Source: Muricea muricata (Eukaryota > Cnidaria > Anthozoa > Malacalcyonacea > Plexauridae). Taken from it: 64,000 nucleotides of DNA. Shown piece after piece: positions 25,500-38,918 of this stretch. Made by a program: the position numbers and the translations under genes. Each line of letters starts with the position of its first letter. Within the stretch, counting starts at the first letter, position 1. The stretch spans positions 2,604,001-2,668,000 of the forward strand of contig OY979719.1 in NCBI GenBank assembly GCA_963855995.1. The letters run 5' to 3'. The notes beneath the pieces were generated by a model. It saw only the letters and a list, made by a program, of their open reading frames with translations, searched no databases and had not been told where the DNA came from.

Positions 25500-25660
25500 G
25501 GTTGGTGCATTGAAGACTTCTCGTCGTTATTTCCCTTCGTTCAAGAAGACAAGTTGTCTTCATCGAGAAATAACGACGAAAAGACTTCAATACACCACTA
25601 AACCACTACACTTTAAAGCCACAGTGTAGTGGTTTAGCTAGCTAAACCACTACACTGTGC
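25500..25660. repeat. Pair of hairpins near the palindrome centre
   Basis: First hairpin: TTGGTGCATTGAAGACTTCT with CGTCGTTATTTC pairs with its complement ending near 25,595, around AGAAGACAAGTTGTCTTC. Second hairpin: ACAGTGTAGTGGTTTAG and its reverse complement form a perfect palindrome at about 25,621-25,658. Both are repeated in the right arm and, decayed, in the older palindrome near 42,000-42,090 and 44,470-44,620. Confidence 0.75.
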
Positions 25661-26276
25661 CAATAATATATGGCTGACTTCTTCCTAACGCTTACGGTAC
25701 GACCATGGATGCGCAAAGATGCGCAAACACATTAAAGCCTTGAAAGCAAGTGTTTTCTTTTAGGAAAGAATCAAGGACGACAACGCTTACTAAATCAAAG
25801 CCGTCTAGTCATGTTTTAAGTACTTCAGCTATGTTTAACGATCTTTTACCAGATCTTTGCAAGAGGAAAAGTAAAATTTTGCATCATTATTATTAACTTT
25901 CCGTCAGTCGTTTCTTTCTTGATCGAGCATTATATGCCATTGTGTTCAGTGTCCTTGATATAGGAGCCATATACTTATGGCCTTGGGTTTAATTCCCAAA
26001 CACTGAATGGCAGTGTTTTGCTCTTCCAATGAGATAACAAGATGGCACTGTAGAACGCGTGGTTTTATATAAGCTACGAGCGTCAAGATATCCTTGATAG
26101 GTAACTATTGATCCTACAATGGACACTTATGTTCACTGCCAATAGGAACGTTTCCAACTCACAGCTTGTACATAATGGATTTTATAGGTTGTGTCACAAG
26201 GAAACTGCAGTTCGGTCGTAAAATCAACTTGTTTTCAAGGTTGCCGGGTTTTAAACATTACTGACACTGTTAATGT

Positions 26277-26614
26277 TGTAGCTCGGAATTGTAAAACAAC
26301 GGCGGCAATGCAGTTTTCTTGTGCCATAACCTGTAAAATGGGTGGTTTTATCATTTATATAAGCTACGACCGCCAAGCTTTATCCTTGATAGGAAACAAT
26401 TGATCCCACCAACGACATTTGTATTCTCTACCGATAGGAACGTTTGAGACTTACAGCTTGTACATAACGCATTTTATCGGTGAGTCGTAAAACCAACCTG
26501 TTACTGCTCAGCAAACTACCAGTTCCCTCGATCAACGATAGTCGATGAAGCTTGGCGCTCGTAGGTTGTGTAAAACCAAGCATTTTACAGGTTATAGCCA
26601 GGTTAGCAGTATCT
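26277..26614. repeat. Spacer at the centre of the giant palindrome
   Basis: This 338-base stretch is the only non-palindromic part of the centre. It is related to the adjoining arm: the left-arm segment about 26,050-26,190 (TATATAAGCTACGAGCGTCA, CTTGATAGGTAACTATTGAT, AGCTTGTACATAATGGATTT) recurs in diverged form at about 26,355-26,480. A further inverted piece (GGCGCTCGTAGG, AAGCATTTTACAGGTTATA) follows at 26,548-26,600. The centre is thus itself built from direct and inverted copies of one module about 290 bases long. Confidence 0.7.
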
Positions 26615-29600
26615 ACATTAACAGTGTCAGTAATGTTTAAAACCCGGCAACCTTGAAAACAAGTTGATTTTACGACCGAACTGCAGTTTCCTTGTGACAC
26701 AACCTATAAAATCCATTATGTACAAGCTGTGAGTTGGAAACGTTCCTATTGGCAGTGAACATAAGTGTCCATTGTAGGATCAATAGTTACCTATCAAGGA
26801 TATCTTGACGCTCGTAGCTTATATAAAACCACGCGTTCTACAGTGCCATCTTGTTATCTCATTGGAAGAGCAAAACACTGCCATTCAGTGTTTGGGAATT
26901 AAACCCAAGGCCATAAGTATATGGCTCCTATATCAAGGACACTGAACACAATGGCATATAATGCTCGATCAAGAAAGAAACGACTGACGGAAAGTTAATA
27001 ATAATGATGCAAAATTTTACTTTTCCTCTTGCAAAGATCTGGTAAAAGATCGTTAAACAGCTGAAGTACTTAAAACATGACTAGACGGCTTTGATTTAGT
27101 AAGCGTTGTCGTCCTTGATTCTTTCCTAAAAGAAAACATTTGCTTTCAAGGCTTTAATGTGTTTGCGCATCTTTGCGCATCCATGGTCGTACCGTAAGCG
27201 TTAGGAAGAAGTCAGCCATATATTATTGGCACAGTGTAGTGGTTTAGCTAGCTAAACCACTACACTGTGGCTTTAAAGTGTAGTGGTTTAGTGGTGTATT
27301 GAAGTCTTTTCGTCGTTATTTCTCGATGAAGACAACTTGTCTTCTTGAACGAAGGGAAATAACGACGAGAAGTCTTCAATGCACCAACCCTACAGGTCTG
27401 TCCCCAACAGTCAAGTTAATGAAATTTGCTTAAATATTAGTTAACAACACTAGGAAAATAACGTTTGCCTCCTTGGCCTCGCGGTACTGCCTAGTGTTTT
27501 CCTGCACTCCACGCCCAGCTTTGAATTCAGTTTTGGGTGGATCGAGCACCGATCAGAATTAAATTCTTACCAAACTCAGTTGAACTGGACCGGTCCTCGA
27601 TCCACCCAAAATCGAAGTCAAGACAGTTGTCTTTACCTCTCGGCCACGGAGGGAAAGATATTTGCCAATGAAAGCTCTAACGAGTCTTCTCTTCTTCATC
27701 AGCATTGAAATAAAAAAAAATGCAAAATTGTCCCTTACAGGCGTTTCTTTTGGCAAGTTACGTAACTAAACTGGAAGTAAAGTAGTAGAACAAAGACCTG
27801 AGTAAGAAATAATGGCAAAAACATTTCGTTCGCGCAATAAAAACTGATTTTCAGCTTCCTAAAAAGATCATTGAATGTTATACATACGGGTATTTGCTGG
27901 CGGACAAAGGTCGTCTGACGTCATTTGCTTCTGCAACCCGAAGAAGAAGCTTCGATTTTTATGTCTCCTGACGAACATTTTGAAAGTCTCAATACAGTCT
28001 TAATCTTGAGTATAAATGTACATTGATTGTACGGAAATGGCGAGGAAGGTACGAAAGAAACACAACGAGCAAATTGGAGCTGAAACGACGAAGAAATGGA
28101 AAAAAATTGCGAAGACAAATCTGCCGTTGTCGGGAGAAATCAAAATCAAAATGGCGTCGTCTTCTTCTCCAGTCTAGAAATGCAACGAAAATCGCTATTG
28201 TGTAGTTGGACATTAAAAGTATTGGATTTTTATTCGACATGTAAGCATTCTCTAACTATTCTGTGCACGTTTTAGTCATTAAATGTTATCTTGTTTGAAA
28301 ACCCATTCGGTCTGCTTACCAGGGTGAAATCTATTTTAAAATCTAAGTTAAATATAGTTCAGATAAAGGATAAATCAACATGATCTTATAAATCTATACT
28401 CTCTTTTTGTCATGCCAGCAAGACCGTAAAAAGTATTCGCCACGATTTAAATTTCTTTCTATTTTACGGTTTCTATTTTTCTAATCTTAAATATTGACCT
28501 TCACGTTATAGATATTCCAGAGATTTTGCAAGACAAGCACAGACAACTGTGATGAGAGAAGCCACAGCCAAAAAGAACTTTCAAGAGGATTTAGTGGTAA
28601 AAACCCAAATATTACAATATACTTACTATCATTGCAAATTCTCTATTATACCCCCCCCCCCGGATTAATAGAGAGTTTATAATGATGATTATCATCATGT
28701 ATCAAGTGCTGTACCAATAGTTTCTTCATTATTCTTTACAAATTTTAACTTACTTTTATTCTTTCTTTCTTTTTCTTCAAAACCTCTTCTGTTCTGATAC
28801 ACTGCACTCTATACAAGAAACATGCAAATTCAGACTTTCAGTTCAAATTCAAAGATGATTCCAAGCTAAAGGCAAGCGAGAACCATGATTTAACGAGTGT
28901 TTACATGACCAATGAGCTGCCTTTCATTTGAATTGCAAGTCTGAATTTCCTGATCCGTTTAATTTCCCCTTTCTGTACTCCAATCTACTTTTCCTCCTGT
29001 TCACCCTCTTCTTTCCCGGGTACTCCTTCCAGGATAGCACCCCCTTCCACTGGTTTCTTTATCCTGCTTCTCCCCTTCTTTACCCCAATCCCCCTTATTT
29101 ACTCCAATTTAATTTTCTTCCTCCTGTTTACTCTACTTCTTCGCCTAGTACCCGTCAGGGTAGTACCCCTTCCTTGACACTACTTCAATCTTTATGCTGC
29201 CCCCCCCCCCCACTACTCTCATAATTGTAAATTATTCATATGACGTAGTTACTGGAGAATTATTCATTCAGCTTGGCAATTACATTATATGATAACTACA
29301 GTGAAACACATTTTCATTAATTCATTATGAGTTCCGCCTCATCGTCAGCAGTTTAGTTAAGTACCCGTGTTCCGGTGATTACTGATATTTTACAATTTTA
29401 ACCATCCAGTCAACATTCGCAAACCGGAGTACCCGGGATAAACCCACGACTGACTAACTCCTCACATGGGTGTCACGAGTCTGAAGTAAGGATTGAACCC
29501 ACGACCTCACATGTGATAGGCGTTTGCTCTGACGATTGCGCCACTTGGCTATTACTGTGCAGGATCAAACAATCCTACACGAGAAATTTAAATGCCGTGG

Positions 29601-32600
29601 CGTTGACTTGTGTTTCACTGTAATCATTTTGTAAGACAATTACTAAATAGTTTCCTGAGCAGGATAGCGTCATCCATGTACTTGGCATGTTGCCTTACGT
29701 TCAACTTCAACATGAGTTTTCCCAAATATCCCGAAATGCCGCGCGCATGTATGACACTATCTTGAAGAGGAAACCATTTGGTATTTTATTACTCTCTTAT
29801 TTTTTATCAGTCATTTGCGCAATCAATAAATATAATCCAGATTGGAGAAATTGTGGGCATTCTTGGGCGCCCGTTCTAGTTTCCTAACGTGGGCAATACT
29901 TTTTTCAATTTGTTTATTCACAAAATCCATCTAGATTTACTTCAAAAAAATTTGAGAAAAATATATAAATATATTTGTCCGCGAAAGTTAGGGAACTGGA
30001 AATGACACCAGAAATGTCTTTAAATTCCGCCATTTTGTGTTGCGCTTTTCTTGGAGTTGCATAGATACAGTTTAAGCTTACACGTACACGTTCTACACTT
30101 GCTGTACTTCTTGCTATCGGAATATCATCATGCCGGGAATTTGTCCATGAGTTTCTTCGTCGACTAACCTCTGTGACCTGTCACGCCTATTATAATTACT
30201 TAGTCCTCTCTAATGCTTGTGAACGTAGTTTTCTTTGCTTATCTTGTAAACAGTTTTCTGAACATCGTAATTTTTTTTTCAAAGAATGCCAAGTAAAAAG
30301 TGAATACAACAACCATCAACTAATGACGCAACAAGATGGGAAAGAATTCATATCGACATAAGAAGTAAATCACAAGCCGTCTCCATCAGATGTTAAGATG
30401 CAAATACTATCACAATGTACGGTTTGTTAAAGTCAATTTCAATTAACGCTTAGTGTCCTATATTCTAAAATATTTTGTAACATTAATTTTCTCCTTATTT
30501 TATGTTGGTTGACTGGACACGAGTGAGCTAGTTACCTACTGGACCGGCGTGATGTTCCGTGAAGAGAGTGCGCCAACCAGATGAAACCATAAACAGCATG
30601 ATGAAACGAGAACAACCGAAGCCAAGAAGATCCAAAGATAGAGTGAAAGTAAGTTTTTTGATTTTATCTTGTCGTTTCTATTTTCTTTAGCAGTTCAGCT
30701 TTCGTTTCAATAAAAATTAACATCTCGCACTAACGTTGCTAGTGTTGGCAGTGCTGTAAAAAGCACACAGGATCTTTCACTACATTAAACAATAAAAAAA
30801 CAAAATTCGACTTTCGAGCGAATTAAAGCCTTTCGTTGGGGAGTTGGTCGTAAAGATAGAAATTTAATGCGCTGTCTGCCATCTTAGATTCATATTTGAT
30901 CTCGTTGACACGTAAAATCTTAATTCCCAAACAACTTGAAGTAAGCTAGTTTTGATAGAAGTTACATTTCACCTGCAAAGTAATAGTTGAAGAGATATTG
31001 GTAATAAATTTGAGAGAGCTTTTGAGAGAGATTAGTGCGAGATATTAATTTTTATTGTTCGAAAGAGCTTTAAGAATTTACACATTCCTTACGTGTTGTT
31101 TAATTCTCGAGATATTTTGATTTAAAATCATAAATTAGGGTAGCTGCAAGTTGTGTGCGTGTGAGAAATAAAGACTCCTTCACGGCTATGATTTTCTTTT
31201 GTGTTTTGTTCACGATTTACTAATGATTCTCGAGATTTTAATAAAAAAATTTCATATTAACAGCTTACACAATAATTTGGCCGGCCTAATTAATAAACTA
31301 TTTTATTATACATTGCAGTTGTTTTATGCGTTGTGATTGATCAGTTGTATGCAGATAAATGCGACTATCACACAATCTGCAGATAACTCAGTTATCTGCT
31401 AGCAGATAACTGAGTTATCTGGATGTTGAGCCTACGGTGCAGATTATTACGGTATGCGGTATTCGTTGGCATCAATGGTTGGCATGGCAACAACATTTTT
31501 TCGATATTTTCTGTTTCATGTTGTGGCATCTTCCTTTTTAAGCTCTTCCGAGGGCGAAATGCGTCAATTGCTCGAGGAAAAAGACTTAAAATGTATAATA
31601 AAGCAATTATCGGATTCGGTTTTTGTGATATGCAAAATTATCAATCTCTCGGTAAGAGTTATCTGACTCGCCTTCGGCTCGGCTGATAACTCTTACCTCG
31701 ACATTGATAATTCCGCATATCACAAAAACCTCATCCAATAATTGTTTAATATGTTATAGTTTATAAATTACTCGTAACTATCATCTCATGATTTAATTCT
31801 TTCTACTATTGCAAAGGGTGATGGGATGTGAAAAAAACGCACAAGAAAAGAAAAGAATGAACGATCCTGGACGACAAGACCCACAAAACAACAATCCACA
31901 AGAATGAGAAGACACGACATTGTAATAGAAAGTAGTGGTAATGTGCAAGTTAGTAGAAAACAAGATACTTATTGAGGGATCAAAGAGGATTTAATAGATA
32001 TTTCTCGTTAATGAAAAAGAGAAGACAGCAAATTAAGTGAAAAAAATTGGATTGAAATAACATTGATATCAAATACATTCAACAAAATAATTAAATAGAA
32101 TACCTAGGAGTTTGGCAGTCAATTTTCGAGTCAAAAAACAGGTAAAAATATGGTAAATGTCGACAATATTTTTTAAAGAAACAATACCTTAACGCCTGGA
32201 AATTTCGTCTCTAACATTTGGATTTGGATATTTCTAAAAACAAAACAAAATAACATGTAGGATTGAACGTTTTACAAAAATAAGTTTCGTAATAATGCCA
32301 CTAAATTATAGTTGATGCATTTGGTCACTATTTTTGGTTTGCACATGCCGTCATTTCGTGTGATTGGGCGCCATCTTGGTTGACTCTGCAGATTACTTCA
32401 GCTGTTTACAGCGAAGTACTTGTGTCAATTTACTATTTCATCGTTAGTTTTAGCGTATTATGAATGATACTTTAAAGATGTATGGCTCGATAGGATCAGA
32501 TATAATGAATAGATACTTTGTGGTTGCCATGTGTTTCAAACGTCAACAAAGATGGCGTCGATTGTAAACGATCAATTCCGTCGTTCTACCTTTAAAGAAT

Positions 32601-35600
32601 GTGTTCTCTGGTTAAAAAGCGAGAAAATTTGACTTGTATTCCAATTCACCGTAGCAAAACAAATGGTGGCATGTCGATTTTACCAGAATTTAATGCGGGT
32701 ATCAATCAAGAATAGCAGTGAAATGATATTTAACATAAGCTAATGGACGGAATTTTAACACAAGTGACAAAATAACCTATCTGTCTGTTCCTCAAACGAG
32801 GTTAATTTACCTTAAGTTTTTAAACGATTTCAGACCGCAAGGCATTCTGGTAAAATCAACACCCGCCATCTTTTTGCTACATTAAATTCCCAAGGGAATA
32901 TATCATTTCTTTGTTTCTTAGCTAATTTGGTTCATACATCCATGCAAATCAGTAGGATCATTATATTTTTTTGTGCATTTTAAATTCCCATGGGAATACA
33001 GCATGCTTTGTTTCAATGGTGATGCGTCTGTTTATGGTAATTACTGCATAATGCGAATCCTCTTTGATTATTAATATGATAAGTATCTTGGTGCTTTCAG
33101 ATTTGTTTTGGTAAGCAGGAACAATGAAGTCATTGTTTGTGTACACTAAAGCAAATTACGAAGGTGGTTTGAGAGCAGCTGCGAGGTACCATGCAAATGA
33201 AGGCGTTTCGGTTAAATAAGTGTGAGAATTACGGCATTAAAAATTGCATGTCATCTACACTTAAGGATATAGGTTGCCAAAAAAAAAACAACTTTAGTGA
33301 ATCTGTTGAGTTTCAATTGCTTTTTATTTTTGCCTAATTCTCATGCTTATTTGACCCAGCCTTGGACTTTGGTAAGTATCAGGGGCCGGTTGTATCAAAG
33401 GCGTTTAGCTTAAACGGTGGATAAGTCAAAAATATGAAACAAGTTTCCATGTTGTATAAACAAACCAGCTGAAGTTATTTGACCTGAGAAGAACAATTAT
33501 ATATAAAACTAAATATTTATTCTATTTCAACTCATAATTTCGGTTCCGTACTAGGTGTAAAACTGATTTTTAAATTTCACTTATCCACCGTTTAAGCTAA
33601 ACGCCTTTGATACAACCGGCCCCAGGTTTATATTTACTCCGGAACAGTTAACACAACGAAAAGCCCATGCCCATTCAGCTAAGGTTTTACGTTTGAAAAT
33701 TCAATCAAAAACTCAGTCTAAGTGGGTTTAAGTAGCTAGAGATAACGTAATTTATCTTTTTATTTTGCTTTTTTGTTTATAACGTAATTTATTAGCTAAA
33801 TGTATGGACTGCGAGGGTGTGCGCCGTGTGTAAGTTGCATGGGATTAGGTTTATTAAAGGAATTAAAATTTTTGAAAGTATGCTTAAAAACCAAAATCTG
33901 TCGTCACTTCTAATAAAACAGTTAAGAGTAGGTTTCAACATCAACTAAATTGATCTATACTATTAACTAAGAAAAATGCGAATTAAGTTTTATATTTTGC
34001 AAGCAAATTTTAAATAGAATTCTCACCTGTTTTTATGTACGAGCTTTTTCTGTTTACGTTTGATCTAAAATATCCAAATAAATTGCATTTAAAATGCATA
34101 CTTTACCGAAATTTTAACTCTTTTAATTTTCGAAATTGGGTGGCAGTCGGGGTGGTGGTGGTGCATGCGGGTTTATCAGCTGTGAGTGACTGTGCGATGG
34201 TGAGGAAAGTGAAGGTAACGAATGGAATGCAGGAGCTTAGAACTGAGGAAGACAGCTTAGAACTGAGGCAGGTAGGCAGTTGGTAGGATCAGCGGGGGGC
34301 ACTTGACATTTTGGCTTTGGGAATCAAATTTGCATGCTAAGTACTTAAGTCACTAACGTTTGTTGTTTTAATTTGTTAGGTACGCGCGGCTGCTCTCTAG
34401 GGAAGATCAACTTAGCAATTGTATTAGCACTTGCAAAGTTGGTCTTCTCTTTGCCGGCTACCCCGGCCAGTTCTCCGAGTGCTACTTCCACCGTGAATAA
34501 GTAGAAGTACTTGTACTACATGTATAAGTACTTCTACTTAGGTGGAAGTGGCACTTGGGGAGCTGGCCGGGGTAGGGGGATTTTTTTTATTCAATTTCTC
34601 AATTCCCATGGGAATTGAATTTTTAATTAAAAAGGGGTCACAAGTAAATTTTGTAAACAATTTATTAAAAAAATTTGTAAAGATTACATACAATTTGAAT
34701 AACAATAAAAAGAGATTAACTACCACACATTGTACTTATTAAAATAACAACAGAAGAAAACAGAACATGGCAGAGAGAACAATAACACAAGTGAATGAAC
34801 AAAGTCCTAAAAAACTTGGGTCTTTTCAACGTAAGTAAATGTTTATACTTCAAAATATATTATAACAATGAAACAACTTGAATTGATAAATTTTGAGAGT
34901 TTTGCAAAGGTTTACCCAGCATATAACGAGTTGTTTCACAATTACAAAGAAAAACATGTGGCTCAAAACATGCAACTGATAGAGATGACGAGAAGGCTTA
35001 ACAAGTCTAAGTAGAAAGGTTTTCAAAAGTTAGTCACATTTTTATAACCATATGTAACTACCCTGTCAACTCTCCCAGTGGGAAGAACCGGAGTACCCGG
35101 AGAAAACCCACGAGTTTTGGCGGAGCGTTGACCAACGCTTTTTCAAATACAGCTAGCCTCACAGAAGAAAGGTATTTTTGTCAAAAGAAAAATATCATTT
35201 TTAATCAATTGTGCTTTTATAAGTCAGAAAAAATACATGCACGAATTACCAACGAATTTTGATGGCATTGAGACATGTAACGTGGGCACATAATTCTTCC
35301 TAAAAATACTTTTTTGTACTCGAAACAACCCTTCAAAACGTCGAAAAACAACGAAGAAACGATTTTTTTATAAATTCCAAATTGACCAAGCTGTAATGTT
35401 CGGAGCCACATTTTTCTTATTGCGTTTCTAACCTGACAATGTGAAATGCACTAAACATTGCTACCTTTATTTTTTTTAACAAAAAATTCAAAAATACATA
35501 GAATAAAAACCAAGCATTTTTAGAATATTGTGTGTAGCACGACATTTTTCAGAAACCAATCTCTTACACTTTTCTTTGCATAACAGTGCATGCGATCTAT

Positions 35601-38600
35601 TTTTCGCAAAAAAATACAAAGAAAGTCTCAGACATCTCATTTTTCTGGTGGGCACAAGAACAGAAGCTTTTTGTTCAAATTGTGATAATTTATTTGAGAT
35701 AACTTTGGGCAAAATTCTATTTTTCATTGAAAACAGCCGAAAAATCAATGCTTTGGCTTTGCCCAGCAACTAATGAAGTCACTCGATAGTGAAGTTGCTT
35801 TATATACAATTGATAGTTTCAGTGTTAAAGAGACCAAAATAAAAGTAGAAATACATAACTTAGATTGATCTTGGATTGAAAAGTAAAAAATTTATTCGAA
35901 GAATCAATTTAAATTTAGTCTTTTTGGAAGGTACCATTGTCAGGTTAGGAACATATCTCTTTGAAGTATAAATTCATCTTTACTTACTTGTTGAAAAGAC
36001 TATATTCAAGAGCCATGTAAACCTGTTTTCTTATATTATTATTACCACGCAAGTATTACAAAGTGGAATATTTGAAATGTAAACTTGAACTGAAGCAAAG
36101 GAAATGCACATACAAATTCAGAAATATTTCAATTGCCAAAATACAAATTCACCACAACCAAACAATATAAAAAGTTCCAGTAGGCAATATGTTGTAATTT
36201 TAATTAAGAAACTTATAAAGTAATAAATCATACAGGAAACACAAAAGAAATCATTTTCTCATCTTACAGAATCGGTATTTTCAAAATCACTTTGCTATAG
36301 ATCTGATGTATAAAATTGACGAGTTTCACAAGCCATTTACAACATTCGCATCTGTGTATGTCAGATATCTCGCCTTCAGCTTGGGTTTGTATATCCGATA
36401 CAACCCGGTCACTTGTATTGTAAATAGTACAAATCAAAATTGTTATCAAATCAAAGTCTCAAACTAATTTAAATTATTCTACTCCATATAATGCCAGACA
36501 GTTTTACTTTTTCTCAGGAAAGACCTTATGTTCAACAAGGTAAATTTGGCATGTTAATTAAGAAGTCTGTAAAATTTGAAATTGCATAGTATCAACTAAA
36601 AGCTTCATGTGACTTAAAACTTTTTCAAGTCGATGTAATACGAAGAACTCTGGTAAAGTATTTACTGTATCCAGGCATCAATAGAAAACTTTTAAAATTA
36701 AAAATTGTAGTTACTTATACTTATTATTGGCCGACATCTGTACTGCTTGTTTATCTAGAAAATCTGGCATACTGTCAATTTTTTTAGTCCAAGGAAACTT
36801 TTTTACTCTTAAATTCTTACATCTGCCACATCTTTTCTTTGCTAATAAAAAGAGCCCACAGAATTTATTTGGCAAGTTGTGGTTTTCTTTTTCATTTAAG
36901 ATATGTAATTAATTGATAAAGTTAAAGAACAACTGCATCAGTTCATCTCAATTCCAAACAAGTTCCACTTTGTAAACAAAAGACAATATGCTAGCTTATT
37001 TTGTCCTTAATAAGTAGTTCATCTTAAAGTTTGAAAGTCAACATTCTAGTACAAAATCACAAAGTCTGTATCTAAGATAAATTACCAGTAGTATAAAATA
37101 TTACAAAGTATTTTTTTAACTTTAAAGGGTCCAATATAACATTGAGAACTATTGTGATTTTCAAATGAACTTTCCAAACTTTCAAATGAACACTCAAAGC
37201 CAGCTTAAACAAAAGATGATTGAGATAGTAAACCAGGAAATAACATAGGTGTTGTAATTTTTTATCAAAAATATGATATAGTGCATATAACAGAAACATT
37301 TCAATTAAAAAGTAGAAATATATTTCCTGTGGTTAGTTTTAATTGCTACATATATTGAAATTTTAGTATAATAATGGATGTTTTTGTTTCTGGCAAAGTC
37401 ACCTCAATCTCCTTATGTTTAACCAACATTACAAAGTCAAATAATGACAAACACGAATGATTAAACACAAATTTATATTTTAATGGGTAAAAATAAATAT
37501 GTCCAAATTAGTATAATCATGCATATAGGTCTAGTAGGGTACCAATTTTTAGAAACAGAATTGTGTTGTTTAGAGGCATAACATATAAAATTGCTAGATT
37601 TGATATTTCAGTTTTTTAAGAAAGCCTTTTGTATGTGTTTTCATGAACTCTTGGGCCATAATTCAATTGATTTGAACCAAATAAGATTCTAACTTTCTTT
37701 TAAAACACAGTTCATCATTATTTGACTTTTTCTAAGATTAAAATGCTTCTGGAGCACATGAGATTCCACGGTATGTGTACCCACAAAATAATCGTCAAAT
37801 TAGGTAAGAATGAAACCGTCATGTCCAAAATTATACCGTCCCAAATTGTCCCATATTCAATATTGTACATGCAATATTCCAATACCTTTAACAATTTCAT
37901 TTTTCATAATCTGCCAGTTGTTGAGAGGAGGTTAAGCATTTTGTCGATCTACAAACAAATTTCAAAGAATTCTATTGAAGATAGATAACTGAAATGGTAA
38001 ACAAACTGCAAAAGATAACAATGCAAGTGGTTGTGTAAAAACTAAAGACCACGTAAAGTCGGCCATTCTGTACAGTGTTTGGATTTGACAGTTTGAATTT
38101 TAATTGCCTCAAGAAACGTCTAAAAGGCATTAAAAACATAACATTCCTTGTTCTTTTTTAACCTCTCGACCTTGCACGACTCCCACATCCTGCTCCGTCT
38201 CCTCCTATCCACCTCCCACCCTCAAGGCCCTGTCACACGGTGCAATTTTTCTTGCACTTGTAACTGCTCCGTCTCCTTCTCTATCCACCTCTTACCCTTA
38301 AGGCCCTGTCACACGGTGCACTTTTCCTTGCATTCACCGTAGCAAAAAAGATGGCGACATGTCGATTTTACCAGAATGCATTGCAGGTATCAAGAAAGAA
38401 TACGTGGGAAAAGATGACAAGAAACAAAGCTACTGGATTGAAATTTTAACACAAGTGTGAAAATAACCTATTGTCTTCTGTCTGTTCTTTAAAAGACGTT
38501 AATTTGCCTTTTTAAACAATTTCAGACTACCATGCACTCTGGTAAAATCGACATTTGCCATCTTTTTTGCTACAGGGAAAATCTACTCTTAAGTAAATTT

Positions 38601-38918
38601 GTGACAAATGTTTGGTACGTTAAAAAACCCCAGCAAACTGTGATGGAAACTTGCATTTGCCAATTTTACATCTCCCAATAGTAGAATTGCATTTCAAGTT
38701 GCAAGAAAAATTGCATTGTGACAGGACCTTTATTCTCCAGTGTTCCCGCCAACCTGCTCCCACCATTAGATGGAAAGTCCTTTTTTCACTACATTTTAGT
38801 AATTAGGCTACCCCCCTCCTCTCACAAGTCTGTAATCGCCTGACGAAATCAATTGGTCGACAGTCCAAGGCATGTTTTGTAATCGAAATTCACAAAATTA
38901 AAATTAAATTGCCTTTTT
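26615..38918 (-). repeat. Giant palindrome, right arm (A3)
   Basis: Reverse complement of the left arm. It is about 0.74 kb shorter because it lacks the insertions at 20,397-20,541, 20,907-21,130 and 21,217-21,581. The outer boundary at 38,918 is sharp: the next base begins repeat X2. It carries mirrored copies of the MITEs, SINE and hairpins described for the left arm. A short frame at 28,037-28,177 beginning MARKVRKKHNEQ is noted but unsupported as a gene. Confidence 0.95.

Larger units (their letters stand above)
13237..26276 (+). repeat. Giant palindrome, left arm (A2)
   Basis: Reading this arm forward reproduces the reverse complement of 26,615-38,918. Paired positions sum to about 52,155-52,157 for 13,237-20,395, to 52,293 for 20,540-20,906, and to 52,888-52,891 for 21,582-26,276. 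The changes in sum are insertions in this arm. Identity is about 97-99% by eye. The outer boundary is sharp, within the A-run before GGCAATTTAATTTTAATTTT. There is no recognisable gene. The arm is a mosaic of hairpins, MITEs, a tRNA-derived SINE and purine-rich repeats, listed separately. Confidence 0.95.

Noticed and set aside
13237-38918. Giant palindrome as a simple single-molecule sequencing fold-back
   Set aside because: The arms differ by scattered substitutions and by insertions with target-site duplications and empty sites; a haplotype mis-join remains possible and is stated in the findings.
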